NCBI RefSeq assembly: GCF_003182275.1
Contig: NZ_QGTR01000003.1
Location: 806,001-870,000, forward strand
From: Hoeflea marina
GTDB taxonomy: Bacteria > Pseudomonadota > Alphaproteobacteria > Rhizobiales > Rhizobiaceae
DNA length: 64,000 nucleotides
Direction: 5' to 3'
How positions within the stretch are numbered: the stretch's first letter is position 1; each line of letters starts with the position of its first letter. Under the pieces are notes generated by a model. The model searched no databases and was not told the origin of the DNA. It worked only from the letters and a program-made list of their open reading frames with translations. Both the position numbers and the translations under genes were made by a program. Positions 1 to 10,085 of the stretch are shown here, in pieces.

Positions 1-368
1 CGGGCAAGCGAGAGCGTGTCGATGACCATCTCCGCATCGATCGGCGGTATGCCGAGCCGCGCGAACTCCGCGTTCAGGAACCCCATGTCGAAATTGGCGT
101 TGTGGGCGACATATTTCGCGCCGTCGAAGAATGCGAGGATTTCCTCGGCCACGGCAGCGAATGTCGGCTTGTCGAGCAGGAACTGATCGGTGATGCCGTG
201 CACGGCGAGCGCATCCGGATGCACCTTGCGTCCATCCGGATTGATGTAGATGTGCAGCGTCCGGCCGGTGGGAAACTGGTTCTCGAGTTCGATGCCGCCG
301 ATCTCGATGATCCGGTCGGAGCGGTTGTCGAGCCCGGTGGTTTCGGTGTCGAAGATAATCTCACGCAT
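1..368 (-). CDS. dnaQ: DNA polymerase III epsilon subunit, partial
   Basis: 3'-5' proofreading exonuclease of the replicative DNA polymerase III core. The first 122 codons are present; the left edge removes the C-terminus, which carries the third exonuclease motif and the polymerase-binding tail. ExoI motif FDTETTG supplies D7 and E9, and ExoII HNANFDMGF (about residues 89-97) supplies D94, as in DEDDh exonucleases. The ATG at 368 overlaps the end of coaE by a few bases, and coaE-dnaQ adjacency is usual in rhizobia. Identification rests on motifs and synteny. Confidence 0.93.
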   Translation of the reverse strand, partial: MREIIFDTETTGLDNRSDRIIEIGGIELENQFPTGRTLHIYINPDGRKVHPDALAVHGITDQFLLDKPTFAAVAEEILAFFDGAKYVAHNANFDMGFLNAEFARLGIPPIDAEMVIDTLSLA

Positions 369-972
369 CGGTTCCATCCTTCCCCTGCGCCTCGGCGCGC
401 AGGCGGGCGACCAGCTCGGCGACCTGGCGTTGCGCCGCTTCCAGCCCCAGGCCGGTGTCGATGACATGGTCCGCCCTGGCCCGCTTCTCGCTGTCGGGCA
501 ACTGCCGGGCGAGAATAGCCTCGAACTTGTCCGCGGTCATCCCGGGCCGGGCCAATACACGCTCTTTCTGGATGTCCGGATCGCAGCTGACGACCACGAC
601 CCGGTCGACCCGGCCGGTGGCGCCGCTCTCGAACAGCAGCGGAACATCGACGAGGACAAGTTCTGCCCCTGCGCGGCGGTGCTGCTCGACAAACGCCTGC
701 TCGGCCGCCCTGACCAGCGGATGCACGATCGCTTCGAGCCGCTTGAAGCCGCTCGGATCTGCAAGCAGCCGGGCTCCGAGCATCTGGCGATCAACCCGCC
801 CATTGACGGTCGTGCCGGGAAAGGCGCTCTCGACAAGCGGTGCGGCCTCGCCCTCGTAAAGATCATGGACGACGTCGTCGGCACTGATGACGGGAATGCC
901 CTCGGCGGCGAACATTGACGCGGTGGTGGTTTTCCCCATGCCGATCGAACCGGTCAGGCCGATGACGATCAT
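361..972 (-). CDS. coaE: Dephospho-CoA kinase
   Basis: Last step of coenzyme A synthesis: ATP-dependent phosphorylation of the 3'-hydroxyl of dephospho-CoA in the cytoplasm. 203 residues, normal for the family. The P-loop GSIGMGKT is at residues 8-15, and the ISADD and lid-type segments follow. The ATG at 972 overlaps the aroE stop (ATGA type), so translation is probably coupled. The gene lies in the minus-strand run ppsR-maf-aroE-coaE-dnaQ leading away from the origin. Confidence 0.95.
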   Translation of the reverse strand: MIVIGLTGSIGMGKTTTASMFAAEGIPVISADDVVHDLYEGEAAPLVESAFPGTTVNGRVDRQMLGARLLADPSGFKRLEAIVHPLVRAAEQAFVEQHRRAGAELVLVDVPLLFESGATGRVDRVVVVSCDPDIQKERVLARPGMTADKFEAILARQLPDSEKRARADHVIDTGLGLEAAQRQVAELVARLRAEAQGKDGTDA

Positions 973-1820
973 TGCCCCATCTCCATGTCGTCGATGACCA
1001 GCTGCCGGAGCTCCGGCGTCACCCTGGGGCGAAGGCCGAACCAGATCTCGAATCCGGGCACCGCCTGGTGCAGCAGCATGCCAAGTCCATCCGCCGTCGG
1101 CCGACCCTGCGCGCGCGCCATGGCCAGGATCGGCGTCATCAGCGGGACGTAGACGATATCGGTCACCAGGCCGCCCTCTGCCATCGGGCTGAAGTCGATG
1201 GGCGGCACGTCCGAGCCGTCCATGCCCAGAGAGGTGGTGTTGACGAACAGATCGGCGCCAGCCATGAGATCGGGCAGATCGTCCAGCCCGAGGGCGCTGA
1301 CCCGCGGTCCGAAACGATCGGACAACTCCACCGCTCTGGCCTTGCCGCGGTTGCTCACCCGGACGGAGCCGAATCCGCGCTGCAGAAGCGCGTGGATCAC
1401 CGCCCGGCTTGCGCCGCCGGCACCCAGCACCACGGCGGTGGCTCCGCTGTCCCATCCGGGGTGACCTTCATCCAGGTTGGCGGCGAAGCCATAGGCGTCG
1501 GTGTTGGTGGCCCGAATCCGTCCTTCCTCGAGCCAGACCGTGTTCGCCGCCCCGATCAACCGGGCAGTCTCGTCGACATCGTCGGCAAAGCCGAAGACCG
1601 CTTCCTTGTGGGGGATGGTGACATTGCCGCCGACGAAGGGCGCACTGCCATCCTTCATCGAGCCGATGAACGCGCCGAAGGCCTCGGGCGCAATCTCGAG
1701 CTTTTCGTAGGATCCTGGGATGCCGGCCGTCTTCAGCCAGTGGCCATGGATGAGGGGGGAGCGCGAGTGCCTCACCGGATGGCCCGCGACAAAGGCCCGC
1801 GGCGGAACCGTCTTATCCAT
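969..1820 (-). CDS. aroE: Shikimate dehydrogenase (NADP+)
   Basis: Reduces 3-dehydroshikimate to shikimate in aromatic amino-acid synthesis. 283 residues. Visible are the substrate-binding HSRSP (residues 18-22), the catalytic-lysine segment NVTIPHKE, the nucleotide-binding GAGGASRA, and the NTTSLGM segment. I chose the ATG at 1820 because it gives the [16 protein letters not shown]-terminus; longer forms run into maf. It overlaps maf by 8 bases and coaE by 4, so this is a tight operon. Confidence 0.95.
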   Translation of the reverse strand: MDKTVPPRAFVAGHPVRHSRSPLIHGHWLKTAGIPGSYEKLEIAPEAFGAFIGSMKDGSAPFVGGNVTIPHKEAVFGFADDVDETARLIGAANTVWLEEGRIRATNTDAYGFAANLDEGHPGWDSGATAVVLGAGGASRAVIHALLQRGFGSVRVSNRGKARAVELSDRFGPRVSALGLDDLPDLMAGADLFVNTTSLGMDGSDVPPIDFSPMAEGGLVTDIVYVPLMTPILAMARAQGRPTADGLGMLLHQAVPGFEIWFGLRPRVTPELRQLVIDDMEMGQ

Positions 1821-2412
1821 CGATCGCTCCCAGGCGCCGCAATTCTGCAAGCAGCGGCAGGAGCGGCAGGCCGAGAATGCTGAAATAGTCGCCCTCGATC
1901 CGGTCGAACAGCTGTACGCCTTCACCCTCGAGCTGATAGGCGCCGACGCTCGACAGCACCCGGTCGCCGGCCACCGCGAGATACCGACCGACAAACCCCG
2001 GATCGAGCGCCCGCATCGTCAGCCGGGCGACGGCGACATGGCGCCAGAGCGTCGTGTCGCCGCGCACAAGAACAACGGCGCTGTTGAGCTGATGGGTGCG
2101 GCCGGACAGCTTCAGCAGCTGACGACGGGCCGCGTCCATGTCGGCCGGCTTGTGAAAGAGCTGATCTCCCAGGGACAGGGTCTGGTCCGAGCCGATGACC
2201 AGCGCGCCGGGATGGCGCGCGGCGACGTCCTGCGCCTTGGCCTCGGCAAGGACAAGGGCCACGTCGTCGGGGCCGGCACCGGTGTCCTTCAGGGTTTCCT
2301 CGACGGCCCGCTCGTCGGTGGACGCCGATTCGGCTTCGAAACGAATTCCGGCATTGGCCAGCAGCATCTTCCGAAAGGGACTCGAGGACGCCAGAATGAG
2401 CGATGGGGTCAT
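1813..2412 (-). CDS. maf: Maf-family nucleotide pyrophosphatase
   Basis: Maf/YceF-type nucleoside triphosphate pyrophosphatase, 199 residues, thought to hydrolyse non-canonical or modified nucleotides. The N-terminal [10 protein letters not shown] signature and the GSDQTL segment with its metal-site acidic residue are present. The start at 2412 is an ATG. The gene sits between ppsR (38-base gap) and aroE (8-base overlap), the usual rhizobial order. Whether it prefers m7GTP or dTTP/UTP cannot be told from sequence alone. Confidence 0.9.
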   Translation of the reverse strand: MTPSLILASSSPFRKMLLANAGIRFEAESASTDERAVEETLKDTGAGPDDVALVLAEAKAQDVAARHPGALVIGSDQTLSLGDQLFHKPADMDAARRQLLKLSGRTHQLNSAVVLVRGDTTLWRHVAVARLTMRALDPGFVGRYLAVAGDRVLSSVGAYQLEGEGVQLFDRIEGDYFSILGLPLLPLLAELRRLGAIDG

Positions 2413-2450
2413 GGATCGGTATCCGGTATGGCCGTGTCAGGGATTCGGGG

Positions 2451-3281
2451 TTAACGCCACTTGGTTCGCAAAGCAAGAATGGCGGCAGCGGTTTCCTCGA
2501 TCGAGCGGCGCGACACGTCGATGACGGGCCAGCCGTGCCGCGTGCAGAGCGAGCGGGCATATTTGAGCTCCTCGCCGATCAGGGCGCGATCGGTGTACTG
2601 TTCGCCCTGAAACCCGGTGGTCGTCCCCAGCAGCCGGTTTTGGCGGACCTGGGCGATGCGGTCGACGGAGGCGATCAGCCCGACCACCAGCGGCTTGCTG
2701 GCGGTCAGCAGCCGCTCCGGCAACGGCACGCCGTAGACGATCGGAATGTTGGCGGTCTTGATGCCGCGGTTGGCGAGATAGATGCTGGTGGGAGTCTTCG
2801 AGGTGCGGGAAATGCCGACGATGACGAGGTCGGCTTCGTCGAAATCCGGCGGCAACTGGCCGTCATCATGATCCATGGTGAAATTGAGCGCATCGATGCG
2901 GCGGAAATAGTCCTCGTTCATGGCATGCTGCGCACCCACCCGGCCCCGCGACGGCGCCCCGAGATAGGTCTGGAACACATTGATGACCGGCTGCAGCACC
3001 GACACGCAGGGCAGGCCCATGTCGCGGCATCTCAGCTCGATGAAGGATGCCAGCTCGGGGTCGACGATGGTGTAGAGGACGATGCCAGGCGCGCCGTCGA
3101 TCGCGTCGAGAACCCCGAAGAGCTGCTTGCGGGTACGGATCAGCGGATACACATGCTCGAGCGCCTGGGCGGACTGGAACTGGGCGGCGGCGGCACGGCC
3201 CGCCGCCATCAGGGTTTCGCCGGTGGAGTCCGAAATCAGATGCAGATGGAAGTAGTTTTTGGTCTGCTCCACAAGATTCAC
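2451..3281 (-). CDS. ppsR: Pyruvate,phosphate dikinase regulatory protein (kinase/pyrophosphorylase)
   Basis: DUF299 family bifunctional ADP-dependent kinase and Pi-dependent pyrophosphorylase that switches PPDK or PEP synthetase off and on. With the GTG at 3281 it is 276 residues, matching the family length of about 273, and begins [17 protein letters not shown]. The P-loop-like [11 protein letters not shown] is present. The frame stays open upstream to 3557, but that part would translate the DnaA-box region and has no family homology, so I rejected it. In alphaproteobacteria this gene (RP001-like) commonly flanks the chromosome origin. Confidence 0.9.
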   Translation of the reverse strand: MNLVEQTKNYFHLHLISDSTGETLMAAGRAAAAQFQSAQALEHVYPLIRTRKQLFGVLDAIDGAPGIVLYTIVDPELASFIELRCRDMGLPCVSVLQPVINVFQTYLGAPSRGRVGAQHAMNEDYFRRIDALNFTMDHDDGQLPPDFDEADLVIVGISRTSKTPTSIYLANRGIKTANIPIVYGVPLPERLLTASKPLVVGLIASVDRIAQVRQNRLLGTTTGFQGEQYTDRALIGEELKYARSLCTRHGWPVIDVSRRSIEETAAAILALRTKWR

Positions 3282-3357
3282 GAGTCCCTGTTGAGAATGC
3301 TGGATAAGTCTGACGTAAGGACCGTCGGCCGGCTTTGGCAAGGGAGAAGGAGGCAGT

Positions 3358-3366
3358 TTATCCACA
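3358..3366 (+). promoter_or_regulatory. Perfect DnaA box
   Basis: TTATCCACA matches the bacterial DnaA consensus in all nine positions. It lies about 80 bases upstream of the ppsR start and inside the proposed oriC. Confidence 0.75.
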
Positions 3367-3452
3367 CCGGCCATTTGCGGGAAAGATTCCGCGGCAATCC
3401 GCCGATCGCGGGGGATAAGTCGGCGGGGAATTTCGCTGGACCGGGGAGAGAT

Positions 3453-3472
3453 TGAAAAATGATTGTTTTTCA
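3453..3472. repeat. AT-rich inverted repeat in oriC
   Basis: Perfect 7-base arms TGAAAAA / TTTTTCA are separated by six bases (TGATTG). It lies in the middle of the proposed origin and could be a bending or binding site; its function is unknown. Confidence 0.5.
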
Positions 3473-3548
3473 GATGCTTGCGATTGCGGCGCGGCGAATG
3501 CCGCCGGGGTGTTGCGCTCCACGGCGCGCCGGCTCTATATGAACGGCC

Positions 3549-3568
3549 TGTGGACAAGCTGTGGATGG
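3549..3568 (-). promoter_or_regulatory. Pair of weak DnaA boxes
   Basis: On the minus strand two boxes, TTGTCCACA (3549-3557) and CCATCCACA (3560-3568), follow each other with two bases between them, about one helical turn centre to centre. Each keeps the TCCACA core. They flank the AT-rich segment 3590-3640, a plausible unwinding element. Confidence 0.5.
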
Positions 3569-3605
3569 GGTTTAATCCCTGGAACCCACAGACTCATAGA
3601 ATCAG

Positions 3606-3625
3606 AATCCTTTCATAAAAGGATT
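3606..3625. repeat. Inverted repeat just upstream of hemE
   Basis: Perfect 8-base arms AATCCTTT / AAAGGATT have a CATA spacer. Two GAATC sites (3599 and 3605) abut or overlap the left arm, and a T-rich run follows. It may be part of the unwinding region of oriC or an operator for hemE. Confidence 0.5.
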
Positions 3626-3639
3626 TCTTTATAGAAGGG

Positions 3640-4683
3640 ATGCTGTGGATGAAGTCGGAACGCAAGGTCTTGAGGGTTCTCGACGGTGAGCGGTTGTCTC
3701 CCCCACCGATATGGCTGATGCGCCAGGCAGGCAGGCATCTGCCGGAGTACCGTGAGACAAGGGCCTCGGCCAACGGCTTTCTCGACCTGTGCTACACACC
3801 CGACCTGGCCGTCGAGGTGACACTGCAGCCGATCAGGCGGTATGGCTTTGATGCGGCGATCCTGTTCTCCGACATCCTCGTCATTCCCGATGCGCTCGAC
3901 AGGGATGTGCGCTTTGAAGAGGGCAGAGGCCCTTTGCTGACACCGATCGGCGCCGACGAGATCGCCGCACTGGATCCGTCGGGCATGCACAGCCATCTGG
4001 CTCCCGTCTATGAGACGGTCTCGCGGTTGCGCCGGGAACTGCCCGATCCGACCACTCTGCTGGGATTCTGTGGCGCGCCGTGGACGGTGGCGACCTATAT
4101 GATTGCCGGGCATGGCACGCCGGACCAGGCGCCGGCCCGCCTGTTCGCCATGCGGCACCCGGACGAATTCGCAAAGCTGCTGGCGCTGCTGGCCGATGCG
4201 TCGGCGGACTACCTGATCAGGCAGCTCGACGCCGGCGCGGACGCCGTGCAGATCTTCGATTCCTGGGCCAGCGTGCTGGGAGAGACCGAGTTCGATCTTT
4301 ATTCCGTCCGCCCGGTGCAGAGGATGGTCGAGCGGGTCCGGGCAGCGCATCCGGAAGCGAGGATCATCGGCTTCGCCAAGGGTGCCGGTGTGCTGCTGGA
4401 AGATTACCGGCAGCGAACGAAGGTGGATTGCGTCGGTCTGGACTGGACGGTGCCGCGGTCGCTGGCCCGGAAGATCCAGCAGGACGGAGCCGTGCAGGGG
4501 AATCTCGACCCGATGCGGGTCGTGGCCGGTGGCACCGCGCTGGACGAGGGCGTCGATCGGGTGCTGGCCGATCTGGGCGATGGTCCGCTGATCTTCAACC
4601 TCGGTCACGGCATCACGCCGCAGGCGGATCCCGCGAGCGTCGTCCGCTTGGTCGAGCGGGTGCGGCGCTGGAGCGGCGCGTGA
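3640..4683 (+). CDS. hemE: Uroporphyrinogen decarboxylase
   Basis: Decarboxylates the four acetate side chains of uroporphyrinogen III to give coproporphyrinogen III, a haem and tetrapyrrole step in the cytoplasm. 347 residues from the ATG at 3640; an in-frame ATG at 3649 would give 344, and the choice is open. The N-terminal [11 protein letters not shown] signature and the later GFCGAPWT and FNLGHGI segments fit the family. hemJ starts inside its stop codon. It abuts the proposed oriC, the alphaproteobacterial arrangement, so early replication and high gene dosage are expected. Confidence 0.96.
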   Translation: MLWMKSERKVLRVLDGERLSPPPIWLMRQAGRHLPEYRETRASANGFLDLCYTPDLAVEVTLQPIRRYGFDAAILFSDILVIPDALDRDVRFEEGRGPLLTPIGADEIAALDPSGMHSHLAPVYETVSRLRRELPDPTTLLGFCGAPWTVATYMIAGHGTPDQAPARLFAMRHPDEFAKLLALLADASADYLIRQLDAGADAVQIFDSWASVLGETEFDLYSVRPVQRMVERVRAAHPEARIIGFAKGAGVLLEDYRQRTKVDCVGLDWTVPRSLARKIQQDGAVQGNLDPMRVVAGGTALDEGVDRVLADLGDGPLIFNLGHGITPQADPASVVRLVERVRRWSGA

Positions 4684-5222
4684 GCGAGCCCACGACCGGC
4701 GCCGCCGAAGGCCGGAAGGCGAGGAACAAGGCCTTCGCCTCGATCGCTTTGGTGCTGGTGCTGGCCGGCGCGGGAATTGTCTATCAGCCGGAGTGGATCT
4801 ATCCCTGGCTGAAGGTGCTGCATGTGGCGGCGGTGATCTCCTGGATGGTGGGACTGTTCTACCTGCCTCGGATATTCGTCTACCACAGCGAGGCCGATCG
4901 GGACGGGGATGCCGCCTCGACTTTTGCCGTGATGGAAGCGCGCTTGCTCAAGGTGATCATGAGGCCGGCCATGCTGGTGGTGTGGGGCAGCGGTCTGTGG
5001 CTGGCCTGGAAGGGGTTCGGCTTTTACGGCCCCTGGCTGTGGGTGAAGATCGCCGCCGTGGTGGGGCTGACGGCGTTCCACGGATTCCTGTCACAGGCGA
5101 CCAGGCGATTCGCCTCAGGTTCCAACCGATTCACCGCCCGCCAGTGGCGGATGGTCAACGAGATCCCCACACTGCTGATGCTGGTCGCGCTGATCATGGT
5201 GATCGTCAAGCCGTTCGCCTGA
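4680..5222 (+). CDS. hemJ: Protoporphyrinogen IX oxidase HemJ (UPF0093)
   Basis: Membrane-bound haem protein that oxidises protoporphyrinogen IX in bacteria lacking HemG/HemY. 180 residues from a GTG at 4680 that overlaps the hemE stop (GTGA). Four hydrophobic segments are visible: residues about 18-35, 41-60, the WGSGLWLAW region, and the C-terminal end. The conserved histidine lies in [12 protein letters not shown] and the conserved lysine in the third segment. Direct coupling to hemE supports the role. The larger reading in this frame starting at 4080 is a shadow of hemE. Confidence 0.92.
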   Translation: MSEPTTGAAEGRKARNKAFASIALVLVLAGAGIVYQPEWIYPWLKVLHVAAVISWMVGLFYLPRIFVYHSEADRDGDAASTFAVMEARLLKVIMRPAMLVVWGSGLWLAWKGFGFYGPWLWVKIAAVVGLTAFHGFLSQATRRFASGSNRFTARQWRMVNEIPTLLMLVALIMVIVKPFA

Positions 5223-5288
5223 TTTCAATCGATTTTCCCGGATTTGGCCGCATCCGCGGGGGCCGGCGGTGCAAACAGGGCTTGCGAC

Positions 5289-5302
5289 GTTTCACGTGAA
5301 TC
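5289..5302. promoter_or_regulatory. parS-like ParB site 1 (hemJ-rho intergenic)
   Basis: GTTTCACGTGAATC differs from the palindrome GTTTCACGTGAAAC at one base. It lies in the 194-base gap between hemJ and rho. It is the nearest parS-like site to the proposed oriC (about 1.65 kb from hemE) and part of a four-site cluster reaching 10.13 kb. Confidence 0.75.
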
Positions 5303-5416
5303 GCTATCTAACCCTCATGCCTCCTTTGGCGGGCACCAGAAATGGTGTTGTCGGTTTAGTTCGCAAACCGCTTTCGTGCCCGCTTTCCCCTACTATTTTT
5401 GTGACATGGATTTCCG

Positions 5417-6682
5417 ATGCAGGAAATGAAGCTTCAAGAGCTCAAGAACAAGTCCGCGACTGATCTGCTCGCTTTTGCCGAATCGGTCGAGGTCGAGAAT
5501 GCCAGCGTGCTGCGCAAACAGGAGTTGATGTTTGCCATCCTCAAGAAACTGGCGGCGCAGGATGTCGAGATCATCGGCCAAGGCGTCGTCGAATTGCTTC
5601 AGGACGGCTTCGGGTTCATGCGCTCGGCCAATGCGAATTACCTGCCGGGTCCCGACGATATCTACATTTCGCCCTCGCAGATCCGGCGCTTCTCGCTCAA
5701 GACGGGCGATACCGTCGAAGGTCCGATCCGCGGACCCAAGGACGGCGAGCGCTATTTCGCGCTGTTGAAGGTCAACACGATCAATTTCGAGGACCCGGAG
5801 AAGATCCGCCACAAGGTCCATTTCGACAATCTGACGCCACTCTACCCAGATGAACGCTTCCGCATGGAAGTCGAGAATCCCACCACAAAGGATCTCTCGG
5901 CCCGGGTGATCGACCTCATCGCCCCGCTTGGCAAGGGCCAGCGCGGGCTGATCGTGGCGCCGCCGCGCACGGGCAAGACCGTGCTGCTGCAGAACATTGC
6001 CCACTCGATTACCGCCAATCATCCGGAATGCTATCTCATCGTGCTGCTCATCGACGAGCGGCCGGAGGAAGTCACCGACATGCAGCGCTCGGTTAAGGGC
6101 GAAGTCGTATCCTCGACCTTCGACGAACCGGCCGTGCGTCACGTCCAGGTGGCGGAAATGGTCATCGAGAAGGCCAAGCGCCTGGTCGAGCATGGACGCG
6201 ACGTGGTCATCCTGCTTGATTCGATCACCCGGCTCGGCCGCGCCTACAACACCGTCGTGCCGTCATCCGGCAAGGTTCTCACGGGCGGTGTCGACGCCAA
6301 CGCGCTGCAGCGCCCGAAGCGCTTCTTCGGCGCGGCCCGCAACATCGAGGAAGGCGGCTCGCTGACGATCATCGCCACCGCGCTCATCGATACGGGCTCG
6401 CGCATGGACGAAGTGATCTTCGAGGAATTCAAGGGCACGGGCAACTCGGAAATCGTGCTCGATCGCAAGGTCGCCGACAAGCGGATCTATCCGTCGATGG
6501 ATATTCTCAAGTCCGGCACGCGGAAAGAAGACCTGCTGGTTCCGCGTGCGGATCTGCAAAAGATCTTCGTGCTCCGCCGCATCCTGGCGCCGATGGGCAC
6601 CACCGATGCGATCGAGTTTTTGATCGACAAGCTGAAGCAGACGAAGACCAACAGCGATTTCTTCGATTCGATGAACACCTGA
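5417..6682 (+). CDS. rho: Transcription termination factor Rho
   Basis: Hexameric RNA-dependent ATPase helicase that ends transcription. 421 residues, the usual alphaproteobacterial length, starting [20 protein letters not shown]. The N-terminal cold-shock-like RNA-binding domain (about residues 50-125) has GFGFMRS; the Walker A APPRTGKT follows near residue 180, then [15 protein letters not shown] with the Walker B aspartate. It sits in the conserved hemE-hemJ-rho-mnmE string. The 5' region carries parS-like site 1. Rho often autoregulates through its leader, but no such structure was identified. Confidence 0.97.
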   Translation: MQEMKLQELKNKSATDLLAFAESVEVENASVLRKQELMFAILKKLAAQDVEIIGQGVVELLQDGFGFMRSANANYLPGPDDIYISPSQIRRFSLKTGDTVEGPIRGPKDGERYFALLKVNTINFEDPEKIRHKVHFDNLTPLYPDERFRMEVENPTTKDLSARVIDLIAPLGKGQRGLIVAPPRTGKTVLLQNIAHSITANHPECYLIVLLIDERPEEVTDMQRSVKGEVVSSTFDEPAVRHVQVAEMVIEKAKRLVEHGRDVVILLDSITRLGRAYNTVVPSSGKVLTGGVDANALQRPKRFFGAARNIEEGGSLTIIATALIDTGSRMDEVIFEEFKGTGNSEIVLDRKVADKRIYPSMDILKSGTRKEDLLVPRADLQKIFVLRRILAPMGTTDAIEFLIDKLKQTKTNSDFFDSMNT

Positions 6683-6814
6683 GGCTGCCGTACCCGCGCG
6701 TTTTCCATATGAATGGAAGCGCGTCGGGGGCGAGCCGTGCATGGCCGCCGCAGAGGCGGGCTGCTCTCTCGGGGCTGCACGGCCACGGCGGTCACTGATC
6801 TGGAGCTGGACCGG

Positions 6815-8125
6815 GTGCGAGACACGATCTATGCGCTATCATCGGGCCAGGTGCCTGCCGGCGTTGCGGTAATCCGCCTGTCCGGGCCTGCGGTTCGATT
6901 CGCACTCGAAACGCTCTGCGGGGCCGTTCCCGAGCCGCGGGCGGCCGTGCTGAAATCGATTCGGTTCCAGAACGGTGAGCTGATCGACCGCGGCCTGGTG
7001 CTGTTCTTTCCCGCCCCGGCCTCCTTCACCGGCGAAGACTGCGCCGAACTTCAATTGCATGGCGGCCGGGCGGTCGTCGACGCCTGCTGTCAGGCACTGG
7101 GCGCCTTGCCGGGTCTGCGCCAGGCGGAAGGCGGCGAATTCACCCGCCGCGCCTTCGACAACGGCAAGATGGACCTGACGGCGGTCGAAGGCCTGGCGGA
7201 CCTTATTCAGGCCGAGACCGCGGCTCAGCGACGGATGGCACTCGATCAGGCGGGTGGAGCATTGGCAGCCGTCTATGCCGGCTGGGCTCAGCGCCTTACC
7301 CATGCCCGGGCCATGATCGAGGCAGAACTCGATTTCTCAGATGAGGAGGACGTGCCCAATTCCCTCTCCGAAGCGGTGCTGCGGGACATGCGCGATCTAA
7401 GTGAAGAGATCGGCCTGCACCTCTCGGGAATGCACTGGGGGGAAATCGTGCGCGAGGGTTACCGTGTGGCGCTGGTGGGCAGGCCCAATTCGGGGAAATC
7501 GACGCTGCTCAACCGGTTGGCCGACAGGGAAATCGCCATCGTTTCCGACGAGGCAGGCACGACGCGGGACATTGTCGAGGTTCGCCTCGATCTCGGCGGG
7601 TATCTGGTGATCCTGCAGGACACCGCGGGGCTGCGTGATACGACGAGCGCGGTCGAGAAGGAAGGCATTCGTCGGGCGCTGCAGGCTGTTGAAAGCGCTG
7701 ATCTGGTTTTGTATCTCGTGGCTCCCGGCATGACGCACGAAGGCGCTGAAGTCCACCACCCGAATCTGCTGCGGGTGCGGACAATGTCCGATCGCACGGA
7801 CGGTGCGTCGCCGGCCGAGGCGGACATCTCAGTGTCGGCGCTGAGCGGCGCAGGCGTGGATCAGTTGGTAACCATTATATCGAATAATATCAAAGAGATA
7901 GGGTCTTCTGCATCGCCTCTGTCGGCCAATCGGCAGCGCCACCGGGATCTGCTGAACGTCTGCCGCGAGGAACTTTCATTGGCGGCAACCGCAATCGGTG
8001 CCGCGATTGAGTTGCGGTCTGAGCATCTGCGCCTCGCCGGGGCTGCATTGGGCCGGATGACAGGCAGGGTGGACGTCGAGGACTTGCTGGGCGTAATCTT
8101 CTCCGAATTCTGCGTTGGAAAATGA
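6815..8125 (+). CDS. mnmE: tRNA modification GTPase MnmE (TrmE)
   Basis: With MnmG installs (carboxymethyl)aminomethyl groups on U34 of certain tRNAs. 436 residues from the GTG at 6815, giving VRDTIYALSSGQVPAGVAVI, the family N-terminus; an ATG at 6713 would add 34 unrelated residues and is less likely. Folate-binding domain, helical domain, G domain with GRPNSGKST and DTAGLR, and the C-terminal FCVGK with its invariant cysteine. The stop codon TGA is also the first three bases of parS-like site 2. Confidence 0.95.
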   Translation: MRDTIYALSSGQVPAGVAVIRLSGPAVRFALETLCGAVPEPRAAVLKSIRFQNGELIDRGLVLFFPAPASFTGEDCAELQLHGGRAVVDACCQALGALPGLRQAEGGEFTRRAFDNGKMDLTAVEGLADLIQAETAAQRRMALDQAGGALAAVYAGWAQRLTHARAMIEAELDFSDEEDVPNSLSEAVLRDMRDLSEEIGLHLSGMHWGEIVREGYRVALVGRPNSGKSTLLNRLADREIAIVSDEAGTTRDIVEVRLDLGGYLVILQDTAGLRDTTSAVEKEGIRRALQAVESADLVLYLVAPGMTHEGAEVHHPNLLRVRTMSDRTDGASPAEADISVSALSGAGVDQLVTIISNNIKEIGSSASPLSANRQRHRDLLNVCREELSLAATAIGAAIELRSEHLRLAGAALGRMTGRVDVEDLLGVIFSEFCVGK

Positions 8126-8138
8126 TTCACGTGGAACA
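8123..8138. promoter_or_regulatory. parS-like ParB site 2, overlapping the mnmE stop
   Basis: TGATTCACGTGGAACA keeps the central CACGTG and a TTCACGTGGAA core. Compared with TGTTTCACGTGAAACA it has changes in both arms. The TGA that ends mnmE is part of the site. Site 3 lies 37 bases downstream (start to start). Confidence 0.7.
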
Positions 8139-8159
8139 CCAAGCAAATGGAATCGCATG

Positions 8160-8175
8160 TGTTCCACGTGAAACA
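8160..8175. promoter_or_regulatory. parS-like ParB site 3 (mnmE-mnmG intergenic)
   Basis: TGTTCCACGTGAAACA is one base from the canonical 16-base parS TGTTTCACGTGAAACA. It is 36 bases upstream of the mnmG start codon. Confidence 0.88.
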
Positions 8176-8210
8176 TCTGTTCCGCAATCAAGCATCAACG
8201 GGCAATCGCA

Positions 8211-10085
8211 ATGGCAATGAACTATGACGTGGTGGTGATCGGTGGCGGGCATGCGGGCTGTGAAGCGGCTGCTGCCGCGGCTCGGCTCGGCGCCAGGACC
8301 GTCCTGGTCACCTTGCGGCTCGACAACCTCGGCGTAATGTCCTGCAATCCCGCGATAGGCGGGCTTGGAAAGGGGCATCTCGTCCGAGAGGTCGATGCGA
8401 TGGACGGCATCATGGGCCGGGCCGCGGATCATGCGGGAATTCAGTTCCGCATGCTCAATCGGCGCAAGGGACCCGCTGTCCGTGGGCCCCGCACCCAAGC
8501 GGATCGGCGCCTCTACCGCGAGAGCATCCAGGAGCAGCTAGCAGCTATTAACGGGCTCGACATCATGGCCGCGGAAGTTGACGACCTAGAGATTGCCGAT
8601 GGCCGTGTCAGTGCGGTTCTGCTAATTGGCGGCCGCCGCATCGAGACTTCGACCGTTGTCCTGACAACGGGAACCTTCCTGCGCGGCCTCATCCACATCG
8701 GCAATGAGAAAACCCCAGCCGGGAGGGTTGGCGAGGCGCCGGCGCTGGGCCTCTCGGATACGCTGGAGAGACTTGGCTTCAGCTTGGCGCGGCTGAAGAC
8801 CGGGACCCCCGCTCGACTCGACGGCAGCACAATCAACTGGGATCGGGTCGAGTGGCAGGAGGCCGATGAAGAACCGGTTCCGTTTTCCTTCATGACCGAT
8901 TCGGTTCCGCAACGGCAGATCCGGTGCGGCGTGACGCGCACGACGCCCGCCACCCACAAGATCATTGCCGACAACATCAGCCTCTCCGCGATGTATTCAG
9001 GGCAGATAGCCGGCGTCGGACCGCGCTATTGTCCATCGATCGAGGACAAGATCGTCAAATTCGGCGAACGGGATGGTCATCAGATCTTTCTGGAGCCGGA
9101 GGGGCTTGACGACACCACAGTTTACCCGAACGGGATCTCGACCTCCTTGCCCCGCGACGTGCAGGACGCGTTTATCCGCACCATTCCCGGGCTGGAGAAT
9201 GTCCGGATCATCCAGCATGGCTATGCCATCGAGTATGACCATGTCGATCCGCGCGAGCTGAAACCGACACTCGAAACCAAGCGGCTTGCCGGATTCTACC
9301 TGGCTGGACAGATCAACGGCACCACCGGATATGAGGAGGCCGCCGGGCAGGGGCTGGTAGCGGGATTGAACGCCGCCTTGGCCGCAACAGGCCGCGAGCC
9401 GTTGGTTTTCAGCCGCACCCAGTCCTATATCGGCGTGATGATCGACGATTTGACCACCCGCGGTGTTACCGAGCCGTACCGGATGTTTACCTCGCGGGCC
9501 GAGTACAGGCTGTCGCTGCGCGCCGACAACGCCGACATGCGGCTCACGCCACTCGCAATAGAGCTGGGCTGCATTTCAGCGGAGCGGCGGAACCGCTTCC
9601 TGCAGCACTCCGATTCGCTTGCGGAATGTATTTCGGTACTCAAATCACTCGATCTCTCCCCGAACGAGGCGAGTGCGCACGGATTGGAACTCAACCGCGA
9701 CGGTATTCGACGCTCAGCGTTCACGCTGCTGTCCTATCCGGGCGTCGACATTCCCCGCATCTCGAGTATCTGGCCGGAGATCGGCCGGTTCTCCAAGGCT
9801 GTGCTTGAGGCGGCCGCCATTGATGCGACTTATGCGGTCTACATGGCGCGTCAGCTTGGTGACATCGTGGATCGGCAGCGAGAGGAGGCGCGGCTGATTC
9901 CGGCGGATTTTGTCTTTGAAGAAATGCAGGGTCTATCCAACGAGCTGAAACAGAAATTGCGGGCGCTGCGTCCAGTGTCCATCGCCCAGGCCGCTGCGAT
10001 CGAGGGGATGACGCCCGCCGCAGTGGCGGTGCTGTTGACGCATCTCAGGCGCCGGACGGACACCGAGCTGAGGGCGGAAACATGA
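8211..10085 (+). CDS. mnmG: tRNA uridine-5-carboxymethylaminomethyl modification enzyme MnmG (GidA)
   Basis: FAD-dependent partner of MnmE in U34 wobble modification. 624 residues. The Rossmann motif [10 protein letters not shown] lies at about residues 12-21; signatures [11 protein letters not shown] and [12 protein letters not shown] are present; the C-terminal helical domain binds MnmE. The start at 8211 (MAMNYDVVV) has an alternative ATG two codons on. The stop overlaps the rsmG start. mnmE-mnmG-rsmG-parA-parB is the classic order near bacterial origins. Confidence 0.97.
   Translation: MAMNYDVVVIGGGHAGCEAAAAAARLGARTVLVTLRLDNLGVMSCNPAIGGLGKGHLVREVDAMDGIMGRAADHAGIQFRMLNRRKGPAVRGPRTQADRRLYRESIQEQLAAINGLDIMAAEVDDLEIADGRVSAVLLIGGRRIETSTVVLTTGTFLRGLIHIGNEKTPAGRVGEAPALGLSDTLERLGFSLARLKTGTPARLDGSTINWDRVEWQEADEEPVPFSFMTDSVPQRQIRCGVTRTTPATHKIIADNISLSAMYSGQIAGVGPRYCPSIEDKIVKFGERDGHQIFLEPEGLDDTTVYPNGISTSLPRDVQDAFIRTIPGLENVRIIQHGYAIEYDHVDPRELKPTLETKRLAGFYLAGQINGTTGYEEAAGQGLVAGLNAALAATGREPLVFSRTQSYIGVMIDDLTTRGVTEPYRMFTSRAEYRLSLRADNADMRLTPLAIELGCISAERRNRFLQHSDSLAECISVLKSLDLSPNEASAHGLELNRDGIRRSAFTLLSYPGVDIPRISSIWPEIGRFSKAVLEAAAIDATYAVYMARQLGDIVDRQREEARLIPADFVFEEMQGLSNELKQKLRALRPVSIAQAAAIEGMTPAAVAVLLTHLRRRTDTELRAET

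Larger units (their letters stand above)
3282..3639. other. Probable chromosomal replication origin (oriC)
   Basis: Gene-free 358 bases between divergent ppsR and hemE, the place where Caulobacter and rhizobial origins lie. A perfect DnaA box TTATCCACA is at 3358-3366 (plus). Weaker minus-strand boxes are TTGTCCACA (3549-3557), CCATCCACA (3560-3568) and TCATCCACA (3644-3652, inside the hemE start). Two AT-rich inverted repeats and four GANTC sites (3385, 3591, 3599, 3605) are present. No open frame here looks like a real protein. Origin function is inferred from synteny and boxes. Confidence 0.75.

Noticed and set aside
3282-3557. N-terminal extension of ppsR
   Set aside because: Would add 92 residues without family similarity and would translate the DnaA-box region; GTG at 3281 gives the expected length.
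3452-3634. 60-codon open frame inside the proposed origin
   Set aside because: Covers DnaA boxes and repeats, no ribosome site, composition not protein-like.
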